A stretch of DNA of 64,000 nt from DASQFQ01 sp963722815 (lineage in GTDB: Bacteria; Actinomycetota; Thermoleophilia; Solirubrobacterales; Solirubrobacteraceae), in NCBI GenBank assembly GCA_963722815.1, contig CAVROM010000002.1, forward strand, positions 62,001 to 126,000. Direction: 5' to 3'. Positions within the stretch are counted from its first letter, which is position 1. Each line of letters starts with the position of its first letter. Made by a program: the position numbers and the translations under genes. Shown here in pieces: positions 17,276-28,038 of the stretch. The notes under the pieces are model-generated. The model was not told where the DNA came from. It did not search any database and saw only the letters and a program-made list of their open reading frames with translations.

Positions 17276-17801
17276 CCGCCGCCGCCAGCTCTTCGAGGGC
17301 GCGCTCGGAATCGCCGGGCTGCACGTCCACGCCGCGGATGCCCGCGCGGTCGACGCGCACGGCGAAGCCCTCGCGCAGGGCGTCGAGCGCCGTGTTCTTC
17401 ACGCAGTAGTCGGTGGCCAGGCCGACCACCGTCACCGCGTCGACGCCGCGGGCGCGCAGCGTCTCGGCCAGCGAGGTGGCGTCGAACGCCGAGTAGCCCT
17501 CGGTGCCCGGGTCCTGGCCCTTGTCGACGATCGCGTCGAGCGGCTCGGTGTCGAGCGCGGGGTGCAGCTCCGCGCCCTCCGTGCCCTGGACGCAGTGCAC
17601 CGGCCAGATCCCGCCCTGCTCGGTGAACGAGCCGTGGTCCGGCGGGTGCCAGTCGCGCGTGGCAAGCACGAGCTCGTAGTCGCCGGAGCGCGCCAGCGCG
17701 TTGATGTGGTCCGCGACCTCCTCGCCGGCGGGCACCGCGAGCGCCCCGTCCGGCCGGGCGAAGTCGTTCTGGTAGTCGACGATGATCAGCGCATCAGGCA
17801 C
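17259..17801 (-). CDS. pncA: Nicotinamidase
   Basis: 180 residues, cysteine hydrolase fold. Asp in LIIVDYQNDFA, metal ligands in RDWHPPDH, substrate Lys in DKGQDPGTEGYSAF, catalytic Cys in GLATDYCVKNTALDA. It hydrolyses nicotinamide to nicotinate, which the phosphoribosyltransferase at 15544 then uses. GTG start at 17801 overlaps the stop of the upstream dehydrogenase. Compared with the NicF-like paralogue at 10976, only this one has the histidine metal triad. Confidence 0.93.
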   Translation of the reverse strand: MPDALIIVDYQNDFARPDGALAVPAGEEVADHINALARSGDYELVLATRDWHPPDHGSFTEQGGIWPVHCVQGTEGAELHPALDTEPLDAIVDKGQDPGTEGYSAFDATSLAETLRARGVDAVTVVGLATDYCVKNTALDALREGFAVRVDRAGIRGVDVQPGDSERALEELAAAGATVA

Positions 17802-18624
17802 GGCTGGCCTGGATCGTCGCAGCCATGTCGTCCTTGCCGTGGCCCGCCTCGACGGCGCGCTCCATCTGCTCGGCGATCGCCGCCAGCGCGCCGAGCCGCA
17901 GCCCCTGTTGCTCGGCGGCCGCGAGCGCCAGCCGGGCGTCCTTGAGCGCGAGCTCGAGCGGGAACGACGGCGGGAAGTCCCGCTCGATCATCAGCTTGCC
18001 CTTGAGGTTCGCGTAGGGCGCGCCGACCGGGCCGCCGTCGATCGCGTCGAGGAACGTCTGCGGGTCGACGTCGAGCGCCTCGGCCAGCGCGATCGCCTCC
18101 GCCAGCCCCTCGGTCAGCGCCAGCAGCCACGTGTTGATGACGAGCTTGAGCCGGCTGCCCGCGCCTGCCTCGCCGAGCCACAGCGTCTTCGCGCCGATCG
18201 CGTCGAACAGCGGGTCGACGCGCTCGCGCGCGTCCTCCGGGCCGGAGGCGAGCACGATCAGCTCGCCCTCCTCGGCGGGCGCCTTGGTCCCGAGCACCGG
18301 CGCGTCGACCAGCCCCGGCACCTGCTCGGCGAGGCGGGCCGTCGCCTCGGGTCCGATCGTGCTCGTCTGGACGAGCACCGCGCCATCGAGCGCCGGCAGC
18401 GCCTCGCGCACGACCGCCTCGACGGCGTCCGCGTCGGCGAGCATGGTGATCACGGCCTCGGCACCGCGCACCGCCTCAGCGACGGAGCCGGCTGCCGTCA
18501 CGCCCTCGATCCCTTCCGCCTTCTCCGCCGAGCGGTTCCAGGCGGTCACCTCGTGGCCCGCCGCCGCGAGGTTGCGCGCCATCGGCGCGCCCATGATCCC
18601 GGTGCCCAGTACCGCGACGCGCAT
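17794..18624 (-). CDS. NAD(P)-dependent beta-hydroxyacid dehydrogenase (3-hydroxyisobutyrate dehydrogenase family)
   Basis: 276 residues. N-terminal Rossmann fold with VAVLGTGIMGAPMARNLAAAG, substrate loop in DAPVLGTKAPAEEGELIVLASG, and the catalytic Lys in AGAGSRLKLVINTWLLA followed by the all-alpha domain. Family members reduce semialdehydes (glyoxylate, succinic or tartronate semialdehyde) or oxidise 3-hydroxyisobutyrate; specificity cannot be told here. It overlaps both neighbours by a few bases, so it is an operon member. Confidence 0.85.
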   Translation of the reverse strand: MRVAVLGTGIMGAPMARNLAAAGHEVTAWNRSAEKAEGIEGVTAAGSVAEAVRGAEAVITMLADADAVEAVVREALPALDGAVLVQTSTIGPEATARLAEQVPGLVDAPVLGTKAPAEEGELIVLASGPEDARERVDPLFDAIGAKTLWLGEAGAGSRLKLVINTWLLALTEGLAEAIALAEALDVDPQTFLDAIDGGPVGAPYANLKGKLMIERDFPPSFPLELALKDARLALAAAEQQGLRLGALAAIAEQMERAVEAGHGKDDMAATIQASRA

Positions 18625-19673
18625 CAGTAGCGGAGGAGGGCCGCGATGCCGCCGAGCGGGCCGAGGTCGTCGGCGTGGTGGCGGATCACCATCACCTCGG
18701 CTGCGGACTCGAGCGCCTTCTCCACCGCGTCGCCGGCCTCGACGTCCTGCGCCAGCAGGAGCGTCTCCACGCGGGCCTCCGCGAGCAGGCGCATGACCTC
18801 GTCGCGACCGGCCGCCGCGCGGCCGCCACCGCCGATGCCCTGGCGCACGCGCTCGAGCGCGTCGGCCTCGCGCCGGGCCTCGAACTGCTCGACCTGCTCG
18901 GCGGCAGCGCGCCGGACGTCGTCGACGCTCGCGTGCTCGACGTCGAGCTTGACGTGGCCCGCGAGCCGCTCGCGCAGGTACGGGTGCAGGTGGCCCTCGA
19001 GCTCCCCGACGGTCTCCTGCGGCGCGCCGATCAGCATGTGGTCGAACGCCCGCGCCTTCAGACGGTCGAACGCGACCGCGGCGACGTGCTCGAGGTGGTC
19101 TCGCACGTCCTCCTCGATCGAGCGCTCGTAGCGCGGCTGCGACCAGCCGCCCTGGCGGTGCTGCGAGTGCACGTTGTCCTCGACGCGGTCGGTCTCCTCG
19201 AGCGCGGCCGGCGCACCGAGGAAGAAGCGGGCGCTGCGCCGGTTGGCCAGCAGCACGCACCAGCGGCTGCCGTTCTGGCCGGCGAGCAGGGGTTCGACGA
19301 GCGGCGTGCGGTCGATCACGACCTGCTGCGCCAGCGGATGCGGGACGCGGACGGTCTCGAGTAGGCCGGCGAGGCTGCAGGCGAACACGGCGACGCCGCG
19401 CGCGCCGTCGTCGGCGATCCCGGGCTGGGAGAGAATGTCGCGCACGGCCTCGAGGTCGGCGCGGAGCGCCTTCTGCTCCTCGTGGTCGAGGTCGTCGAGC
19501 CCGTCGATCCGGTGGCGGGCCTCGGTGACGAGCGAGGTGATCTGGCTCGCGCGGGCGGGCGGCGTGCCGAACTCGGAGGGATCGAGGTCCATGTAGACGC
19601 TCAGCACGCGGCCCTGCTCCGGCTGTACCTCGGCGAGCTGCCGGAGGCGGCTGGGGGAGAGTGTTTCGGCCAT
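18624..19673 (-). CDS. VLRF1/eRF1-like (baeRF) protein
   Basis: 349 residues. The stretch HRQGGWSQPRYERSIEE followed by a helical region is the Gln loop of the Vms1-like release-factor domain (VLRF1), related to archaeal/eukaryotic release factor 1. In eukaryotes Vms1 uses this Gln to cut peptidyl-tRNA on stalled ribosomes; bacterial relatives (baeRF) are presumed to rescue or sense ribosomes. The C-terminal part (VETLLLAQDVEAGDAVEKALES) resembles an L7Ae/eRF1 domain 3. First gene of the minus-strand operon 17.3-19.7 kb. The exact activity is an inference. Confidence 0.7.
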   Translation of the reverse strand: MAETLSPSRLRQLAEVQPEQGRVLSVYMDLDPSEFGTPPARASQITSLVTEARHRIDGLDDLDHEEQKALRADLEAVRDILSQPGIADDGARGVAVFACSLAGLLETVRVPHPLAQQVVIDRTPLVEPLLAGQNGSRWCVLLANRRSARFFLGAPAALEETDRVEDNVHSQHRQGGWSQPRYERSIEEDVRDHLEHVAAVAFDRLKARAFDHMLIGAPQETVGELEGHLHPYLRERLAGHVKLDVEHASVDDVRRAAAEQVEQFEARREADALERVRQGIGGGGRAAAGRDEVMRLLAEARVETLLLAQDVEAGDAVEKALESAAEVMVIRHHADDLGPLGGIAALLRY

Positions 19674-19694
19674 GCCATCGGCCTACCCGACCCG

Positions 19695-21122
19695 TCAGTC
19701 TTTGACCCTGAAGCTCCCTCGCATGAACGGGTGGATGCGGCAGAAGTAGGTGTACGTGCCGGCCCCGAGGGTCGCGGGCGTCGACCACGTGTCGCGGTTG
19801 GCCGCGGCGGTGAAGTTCGGCGGCCCGAAGCCGAGCTCGCCGGAGTCGAAATCGACCGGCCCGTCGGCCAGCGGGTAGGCGACGCCGGTCGTGCGGTTGC
19901 AGGGCGCGCGGCAGGCGGTGATGGTGTGGAAGATCGTGCGTGCGGCGTCGCGGTTGACGAACGTCAGGCTCCCGCCGGGCGCCACGGTCGCCGGCCGCGA
20001 GCGCGCGCCACCGCTCAGCAGGTCGCCCTGGCCGTAGAGGAAGTCGGTGATCGCGAGCGGGGCGCTGGCGACCGGGCCGGCGGCCAGCTTGCGCGGGTCG
20101 GGGAGGCCGCTGGACTCGCCGCCGTGGTTGCGGTTCTCGCGCAGGTGGCCGTGGGTGATCTTGCCGCGCTTGTCGAGCTTGCCCGAGAACGGGTCGACGC
20201 CGCCGCCCACTCCGGGGGCGAACGCCACCGGGTCGATCCCCATCGACTCGTACCAGGACGCGCGCTTGGAGTCGTAGGTGGCGGAGGCGCTGAGCACGTC
20301 GCCGCGCTTGACCTTCACGCGCCACTTGGGCGTCGTCGCGGTCATCGCCACGTCCCACGAGACCGCGCCGGCCGGCTCCCAGTAGTGCGCCTTGGAGCGG
20401 AACAGGTTGACCGTGCGCCCGCCGCGCGTGAGCTTGAGGTCGGTGTAGAGGCCGCCGGGGTGGAGGTGCCCGGCCGTCCCGACCAGCACGCCATCGCGCG
20501 GGACGACCTTCGTGTTGCGCGGCGGCCCGCCGCCGTACGCTCCGGGCTGGTCGTCGGGGTACGTGAAGCGCCCGTTGCGACCGCTGCCGCGGTGGACGTC
20601 GAACACCGGGTAGGTCTTGCCGCCCTCGACGTCGAGCCACAGCGTCTTGACCTTGTGGATCTTCTTCGCGGCCGGCGACGAGTCGGGGATGAAGTCGATG
20701 TCGTACGTGATGTAGACCTTGTCCCGGTTCGGCAGCAGGTTGTGGATCATGTGGTTGAGGAGCCACCGGTCGTCCGGGGAGTAGCGCCAGCCGAAGCCGC
20801 GCGGCAGCTTCACCCGCGTCTTCTCCTCCCCGGCCGCGAACGTCGGGCGCCCGTTGATCAGCCACACCGCGTGGTGGAGGTGGATCACGTCGACGCGCGG
20901 GACCGAGCCGCCGGGCCGCCGCAGGTTGGGGCGGAAGCCGACGATCCAGCCGGACACCTTCGGGCGCGGGACCTTGTCGCCGTCGATCGAGATCGTGTTC
21001 TGCCCGGGCTGGATGCTCACGGGCCCGTACTTGAAGTGCAGGTGCTGGACGCGCGGCGCGGCGGAGGCGCTCGCGGGCACGAGCAGCAGTGCGAGCAGGA
21101 TCAGGCCGAGCCGGGACAGCAT
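19695..21122 (-). CDS. Secreted Nod19-like copper protein with C-terminal cupredoxin domain
   Basis: 475 residues with a Sec signal peptide (MLSRLGLILLALLLVPASASA). The central part has His-rich motifs VDVIHLHHAVWL, NHMIHNL and GTAGHLHPGG typical of the stress-up-regulated Nod19 family, which resembles copper monooxygenase domains. The last 100 residues are plastocyanin-like: an early His in FHTITACR, then YFCRIHPFMRGSFRV giving the Cys-His-Met ligands of a type 1 copper site. A secreted copper redox protein is likely; substrate unknown. It is divergent from the beta-helix gene, 47 bases apart, with a TAGAGT box ten bases before its ATG. Confidence 0.7.
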   Translation of the reverse strand: MLSRLGLILLALLLVPASASAAPRVQHLHFKYGPVSIQPGQNTISIDGDKVPRPKVSGWIVGFRPNLRRPGGSVPRVDVIHLHHAVWLINGRPTFAAGEEKTRVKLPRGFGWRYSPDDRWLLNHMIHNLLPNRDKVYITYDIDFIPDSSPAAKKIHKVKTLWLDVEGGKTYPVFDVHRGSGRNGRFTYPDDQPGAYGGGPPRNTKVVPRDGVLVGTAGHLHPGGLYTDLKLTRGGRTVNLFRSKAHYWEPAGAVSWDVAMTATTPKWRVKVKRGDVLSASATYDSKRASWYESMGIDPVAFAPGVGGGVDPFSGKLDKRGKITHGHLRENRNHGGESSGLPDPRKLAAGPVASAPLAITDFLYGQGDLLSGGARSRPATVAPGGSLTFVNRDAARTIFHTITACRAPCNRTTGVAYPLADGPVDFDSGELGFGPPNFTAAANRDTWSTPATLGAGTYTYFCRIHPFMRGSFRVKD

Positions 21123-21155
21123 GCGGCGGATGACTCTAGTGCTTGAGGCATGGTG

Positions 21156-21161
21156 TACTTT
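21156..21161 (+). promoter_or_regulatory. Leaderless-type -10 box TACTTT
   Basis: TACTTT is followed by eight bases (CCGGTCGG) and the ATG at 21170. No Shine-Dalgarno sequence precedes the ATG. The spacing matches other TANNNT boxes in this window. Confidence 0.45.
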
Positions 21162-21169
21162 CCGGTCGG

Positions 21170-22762
21170 ATGAGGAGGCTGTGGACGCTGGTCGCTGTTC
21201 TGGGCGCGTTTGCGCTCCTCAGCGGCACCGCCCTCGCCCATCCCGAGCGCCAGGCGTTCTTCCCCGATCCGAACCAGGGCGCGGTGCCGTATCACGGCGG
21301 GCACAACAAGAAGCCGCTGATCGTCTGCAAGTCGAACTCGAAGCGGCTCATCAAGAAGATCTTCAAGGGCAAGAAGCGGCGCGGCAAGCGGCTGCAGCGC
21401 CTCGGGCAGTACAAGCGCTGCCGCTTCCACAACATCCAGACGGCGGTCAACCACGCCAGGACCAACGACCGCATCGCGATCCTGCCGGGGCTCTACCGCG
21501 AGAAGCCGAGCCGCAAGGTCCCGGTCGACCAGGCCGCGTGCGCGTCGATGTTCGAGACGCCCGACGACGGCGACGCGCCGGTGCCGAACTTCGAGCACCA
21601 GGTCAAGTGCCCGAACTCGCGCAACCTGATCGCGATCGTGGGCGACTCGCTCGCCGACCCGGACCGCGAGTGCGATCACAAGTGCAACCTCCTGATGGAG
21701 GGCCTCGGCCGCCGGCCGAAGGACGTCAAGATCGAGGGCGACCGGCTGAAGAAGGACGTCATCCGCGCCGACCGCGCCGACGGCTTCTACCTCCGCAACG
21801 TCTGGGTCGAACAGGGCGCCTTCAACGACGTCGACGTGGTCGAGACCAACGGCTTCCACCTGCAGGACCTGGTCGTCCCGTACGCGCAGAACTACGGCGT
21901 GCTCACCTTCGCCTCGGATCATGGTCTGTACGCGCACATCGACGCCTACGGCAACGGCGACTCGGGCATCTACCCGGGCTCCGGGCCGGAGGGCCACTGC
22001 AAGCGCTACGGGATCGAGATCCGCAACGTCACCTCGCACGACAACGTGCTCGGCTACTCGGGCACCGCGGGCAACGGCACCTGGACGCACAACTCGAAGT
22101 TCTACGACAACAACGCCGGCATCTCCGACGACTCGTTCGCGTCCGGCCACCCGGGCATGCCGCAGGACTGCTCGAAGTGGAACGCCAACCAGGTCTACTC
22201 GAACAACCGGAACTTCTTCACGAACGACCGTGACACGTACTGCAAGAACACGCCGTTCGAGAAGCGGCGGAAGCAGATCGTGTGCCCGCAGTTCCAGGTC
22301 CCGGTCGGCTCCGGCTTCATCCTCTACGGCGTCAACTCGAACCTGATCCAGGACAACGCGATCTACGACAACTGGCGCTCGGGGGTCCGCCTGTTCTGGG
22401 TGCCGGCCGCGATCCGCGGCGACAACGACCCCGCGCACCAGTTCGACACCTCGAACGGCAACCAGTTCATCGGCAACCAGCTGGGGGTCAGCGCGGCGGG
22501 CAAGCGCGCCCCGAACGGCGTCGACTTCTTCTGGGACGAGGAGGGCAAGGGGAACTGCTGGCTGGGCAACCAGGCCCCCGGCGGCAAGGTCACCAGCGAC
22601 CCCGCGTCGCTCCCCCGCTGTCCCAACAACGGGCTCTTCATGCCGTCCAACGCGGCGAAGAGCGCCGCAGAGGTGCCGTGCGCGCAGTGGGATCCGAAGA
22701 CCAACCCGGATCCGCCCGGCTGCACCTGGTTCACGACGCCGCCGAGGCCGTCATCGGAATGA
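21170..22762 (+). CDS. Secreted right-handed parallel beta-helix protein
   Basis: 530 residues from ATG 21170 (a TTG 27 bases upstream is less likely). A Sec signal peptide (MRRLWTLVAVLGAFALLSGTALA) is followed by a basic region with many Lys/Arg and then coils rich in Asn, Asp and Gly (VYSNNRNFF, NLIQDNAIYDNW, QFIGNQLG) typical of pectate-lyase-like beta-helix repeats. Several Cys pairs suggest disulfides. It may bind or cut a cell-wall or environmental polysaccharide. It overlaps the next small gene by ATGA. Confidence 0.75.
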   Translation: MRRLWTLVAVLGAFALLSGTALAHPERQAFFPDPNQGAVPYHGGHNKKPLIVCKSNSKRLIKKIFKGKKRRGKRLQRLGQYKRCRFHNIQTAVNHARTNDRIAILPGLYREKPSRKVPVDQAACASMFETPDDGDAPVPNFEHQVKCPNSRNLIAIVGDSLADPDRECDHKCNLLMEGLGRRPKDVKIEGDRLKKDVIRADRADGFYLRNVWVEQGAFNDVDVVETNGFHLQDLVVPYAQNYGVLTFASDHGLYAHIDAYGNGDSGIYPGSGPEGHCKRYGIEIRNVTSHDNVLGYSGTAGNGTWTHNSKFYDNNAGISDDSFASGHPGMPQDCSKWNANQVYSNNRNFFTNDRDTYCKNTPFEKRRKQIVCPQFQVPVGSGFILYGVNSNLIQDNAIYDNWRSGVRLFWVPAAIRGDNDPAHQFDTSNGNQFIGNQLGVSAAGKRAPNGVDFFWDEEGKGNCWLGNQAPGGKVTSDPASLPRCPNNGLFMPSNAAKSAAEVPCAQWDPKTNPDPPGCTWFTTPPRPSSE

Positions 22763-23238
22763 AGGTGTGGCTGGTACTCGGTGTCCTGCTCATCGCCGGG
22801 GTGGGCGGCCTGCTGCTGCTCGGCGATCGCGACGGCGGGCCGACCCAGGCTGCCACCGGCAACGCGCGACTGCAGTGGAAGGAGAAGCCGAGCCTGATCC
22901 TCGTCCCGTCGATGCCGCAGGACCGCATCCTCACGGGCCGGCTGCGCAACGCCTCGCTGCACACCGTCGACCTCGACACCGAGAAGATGCGGATCCTCGA
23001 CCGCAAGGGCCGCGCGCTGCGCTCGACCGCGCTGTTCTCTCAGCATTTCTCGCACGGGCTGTACCCGTGGTCGTGGCACGTCAAGGGCTCGAAGTTCGAG
23101 CGCGCGCGGATCGGCAAGATCGTCACGATCAAGCCCGGCCAGGCGGCGCCGCTGACGCTCTCCTGGCGCGTGCCGGCGGGCGGCTCGGAACCGGTCGAGG
23201 TGCGCTTCGACGGCGGCTCGCTGGCGCTCCCCCGCTGA
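22759..23238 (+). CDS. Small membrane-anchored protein of unknown function
   Basis: 159 residues. A single N-terminal hydrophobic segment (VWLVLGVLLIAGVGGLLLLG) followed by a soluble beta-rich domain with conserved-looking parts such as GRLRNASLHTVDLD, FSQHFSHGLYPWSWH and SWRVPAG, resembling an immunoglobulin-like or DUF4352-type fold. It overlaps the beta-helix gene by four bases and is likely its partner outside the membrane. I do not recognise the family. Confidence 0.7.
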   Translation: MKVWLVLGVLLIAGVGGLLLLGDRDGGPTQAATGNARLQWKEKPSLILVPSMPQDRILTGRLRNASLHTVDLDTEKMRILDRKGRALRSTALFSQHFSHGLYPWSWHVKGSKFERARIGKIVTIKPGQAAPLTLSWRVPAGGSEPVEVRFDGGSLALPR

Positions 23239-23254
23239 GTCGGCGGGCGGGGCC

Positions 23255-23260
23255 TATTCT
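23255..23260 (+). promoter_or_regulatory. Leaderless-type -10 box TATTCT for aconitase
   Basis: TATTCT, six bases (GCAGGC), then ATG 23267. There is no ribosome site in the 29-base gap after the upstream stop. The predicted start point falls on or next to the A of the ATG. Confidence 0.55.
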
Positions 23261-23266
23261 GCAGGC

Positions 23267-26103
<2,837 letters not shown>

Positions 26104-26107
<4 letters not shown>

Positions 26108-27159
26108 GCGTCCCCGACGTCCTCTCGCGCCTGCTCACGGCGGCGGGCCCGTCCGGCTACGAGCAGGCGCCGGCGGCGGTCTTCCGCGACGCCTGCGCCT
26201 CGTTCGCCGAGGTCAGCGCGGATTCGGTCGGCTCGACGGTCGCGCGCGTACGCGGGTCCGGCGACGGGCCGGTGATCGCGATCGTGGGCCATATCGACGA
26301 GATCGGGCTGATCGTCCACCACATCGACGACGACGGCTACCTGTGGTTCACCGCGGTCGGCGGGTGGGACACGGTCGTGCTCGTCGGCCAGCGGCTCGAG
26401 GTCCTCACGCGCGAGGGGCCGGTCACGGGCGTGGTCGGCAAGCGCCCGATCCACCTGCTCGACCCCGAGGAGCGCAAGAAGGCGCCAGAGCTCAAGCACC
26501 TGCACATCGACATCGGGGCGAAGGACGGCGACGACGCGCGCGCCAAGGTCCGGATCGGCGACGTCGCGGTGATCGCGGGCGAGCCCGTCGAGTTCCCGAA
26601 CGGGCGGCTAGTCTCGCGCTCGTTGGACAACCGGCTCGGGTGCTACGTCGCCTACGAGGCGGCGCGCCAGGTGGCCGAGGCGGGCGACGCCGCGGCCGAC
26701 GTGTGCGCGCTGGCGGTGGCGCAGGAGGAGATCACGTTCGCGGGCGCGCGGACGACGGCGTTCTCGCTGGAGCCGGACCTCGTGATCGTGGTCGACGTGA
26801 CGTTCGCGACCGACCAGCCGGACGTGAACGAGAAGGAGCTGGGCCGCCATCGGTTCGGCAGCGGGCCGGTGCTGCAGCGCGGCGCGACGCTCGACCCGGC
26901 GATCTTCGAGCTGATGCACGAGACCGCCGAGGCGGAGGGCATCCCGTTCACCGTCACGGCGAGCGCGCGGGCGACGGGCACCGACGCGGACGCGATCCAC
27001 GCCTCCCGCGGCGGCATCCCCAGCGGGGTTGTCTCGATCCCGCTGCGCTACATGCACTCGCCGGTCGAGATGGTCCAGCTGGACGACGTGGAGAACACGG
27101 CGCGGCTGATCGCGGCGTTCGCGCGGCGGCTCGAGGCCGGCGCGTCGTTCGAGCGGTGA
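26104..27159 (+). CDS. M42-family metallopeptidase (glutamyl aminopeptidase/FrvX type)
   Basis: 351 residues. Two-metal aminopeptidase with VGHIDEIGLIVHHI (metal His and Asp), RSLDNRLGCYVA (bridging Asp), VAQEEITFAGAR (catalytic Glu and metal Glu), VVDVTFATDQPD, and a final metal His in YMHSPVEMV. M42 enzymes form tetrahedral dodecamers that degrade short peptides in the cytoplasm. It overlaps acnA and the HAD gene by four bases on each side, so the three form an operon. Confidence 0.9.
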
Positions 27160-27839
27160 CGACTCCGCTCCTGCTCCTGTGGGACATCGACGGCACGCTG
27201 CTGCAGCGTGCGTCGATGGAGCACGCGGACGCGATGCGGCGAGCGCTCGTGAACATCCACGGCTCATTGAAGGACGACATCCGGGTGGAGGCGGCGGGCC
27301 GCACGGACGGGGCCATCTCACGTGACCTCCTCGTGGCCGCCGGCCACGCGCCGGAGGCGATTGACGCGCGGGCCGATGACGTGATCGCCGCGGCGTGCGC
27401 GCTCTACGACGATCTCTGTCCTGCCGATCTCTCCGCGCGCGTGGCGCCTGGGGTGGCCGACACGCTCCCCCGGCTCGCCGCGCGGACCGACGCGTTCCGC
27501 TTCTCGCTCGTCACGGGCAACTTCGAGCGGATCGCGCGGCTCAAGCTCGCGCGGGCGGGGATCGGCGACTGGTTCCCCGAGGGGCAGGGAGCGTTCGGCT
27601 CCGACGCCGAGGACCGCGAGCTGCTCCCGCCGATCGCTCGCGCGCGAGCGGGTGACTGGCCGCGCGAGCGCACGGTCGTCATCGGCGACACACCGCGCGA
27701 CATCGCCTGCGCGCGGGCGGACGGGTTGCGCGTGATCGCGGTCGCGACCGGTCCCTTCGCCGTCGAGGCGCTCGCCGACGCGGACGCGGTCGCGGATGGC
27801 GCGGCTGCGATCGTGCCGATCCTCGAGGACTGGGTCTAG
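27156..27839 (+). CDS. HAD-superfamily phosphatase
   Basis: 227 residues. HAD motif I LLWDIDGTLL, motif II Thr in LVTGNFERIARLKL, motif III Lys region and motif IV VVIGDTPRDIACARADG. The helical cap between motifs I and II is phosphoglycolate-phosphatase-like (subclass I). Substrate unknown. GTG start at 27156 overlaps the peptidase stop. It ends at TAG 27837, eleven bases before the palindromic element. Confidence 0.87.
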   Translation: MTTPLLLLWDIDGTLLQRASMEHADAMRRALVNIHGSLKDDIRVEAAGRTDGAISRDLLVAAGHAPEAIDARADDVIAAACALYDDLCPADLSARVAPGVADTLPRLAARTDAFRFSLVTGNFERIARLKLARAGIGDWFPEGQGAFGSDAEDRELLPPIARARAGDWPRERTVVIGDTPRDIACARADGLRVIAVATGPFAVEALADADAVADGAAAIVPILEDWV

Positions 27840-27849
27840 GGAGCCGGCG

Positions 27850-28030
27850 AACGGCGGCTGGGTAGGGGTCGGGTCCGAACCGCCCGGCGCCTACGAATGT
27901 CACCTCGACCGCGGTATGCGCGGTCGAGACGACTTTCGTCGACGAGTGTCGTCTCAGGGTCGCATGGCGACCTCGAGCTGACATTCGTGCCGCGCGGTCG
28001 GCTCCCTCGCATCCCTACCCAGCCGCCGTT
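27850..28030. repeat. Nested palindromic intergenic element E1 (181 bp)
   Basis: The outer arms are an 18-bp perfect inverted repeat AACGGCGGCTGGGTAGGG (27850-27867; complement 28013-28030). Inside, ACGAATGTCACCTCGA pairs with TCGAGCTGACATTCGT, and within that are three hairpins: CTCGACCGCG/CGCGGTCGAG, GAGACGAC/GTCGTCTC and GGTCGC/GCGACC. The element fills the gap between the convergent HAD and CcdA-like genes. The arms and the core ACGAATGTCA are shared with E2 at 53576; the arms also with E3 at 63607. No T-tract follows. No reading frame of note. Confidence 0.85.
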
Positions 28031-28038
28031 GACGTTCT

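Noticed and set aside
27850..28030. tRNA or tmRNA gene suggested by the cloverleaf-like fold of E1
   Set aside because: No acceptor CCA context, T-loop GTTCRA or D-loop sequence in the right places, and the element is palindromic on both strands.
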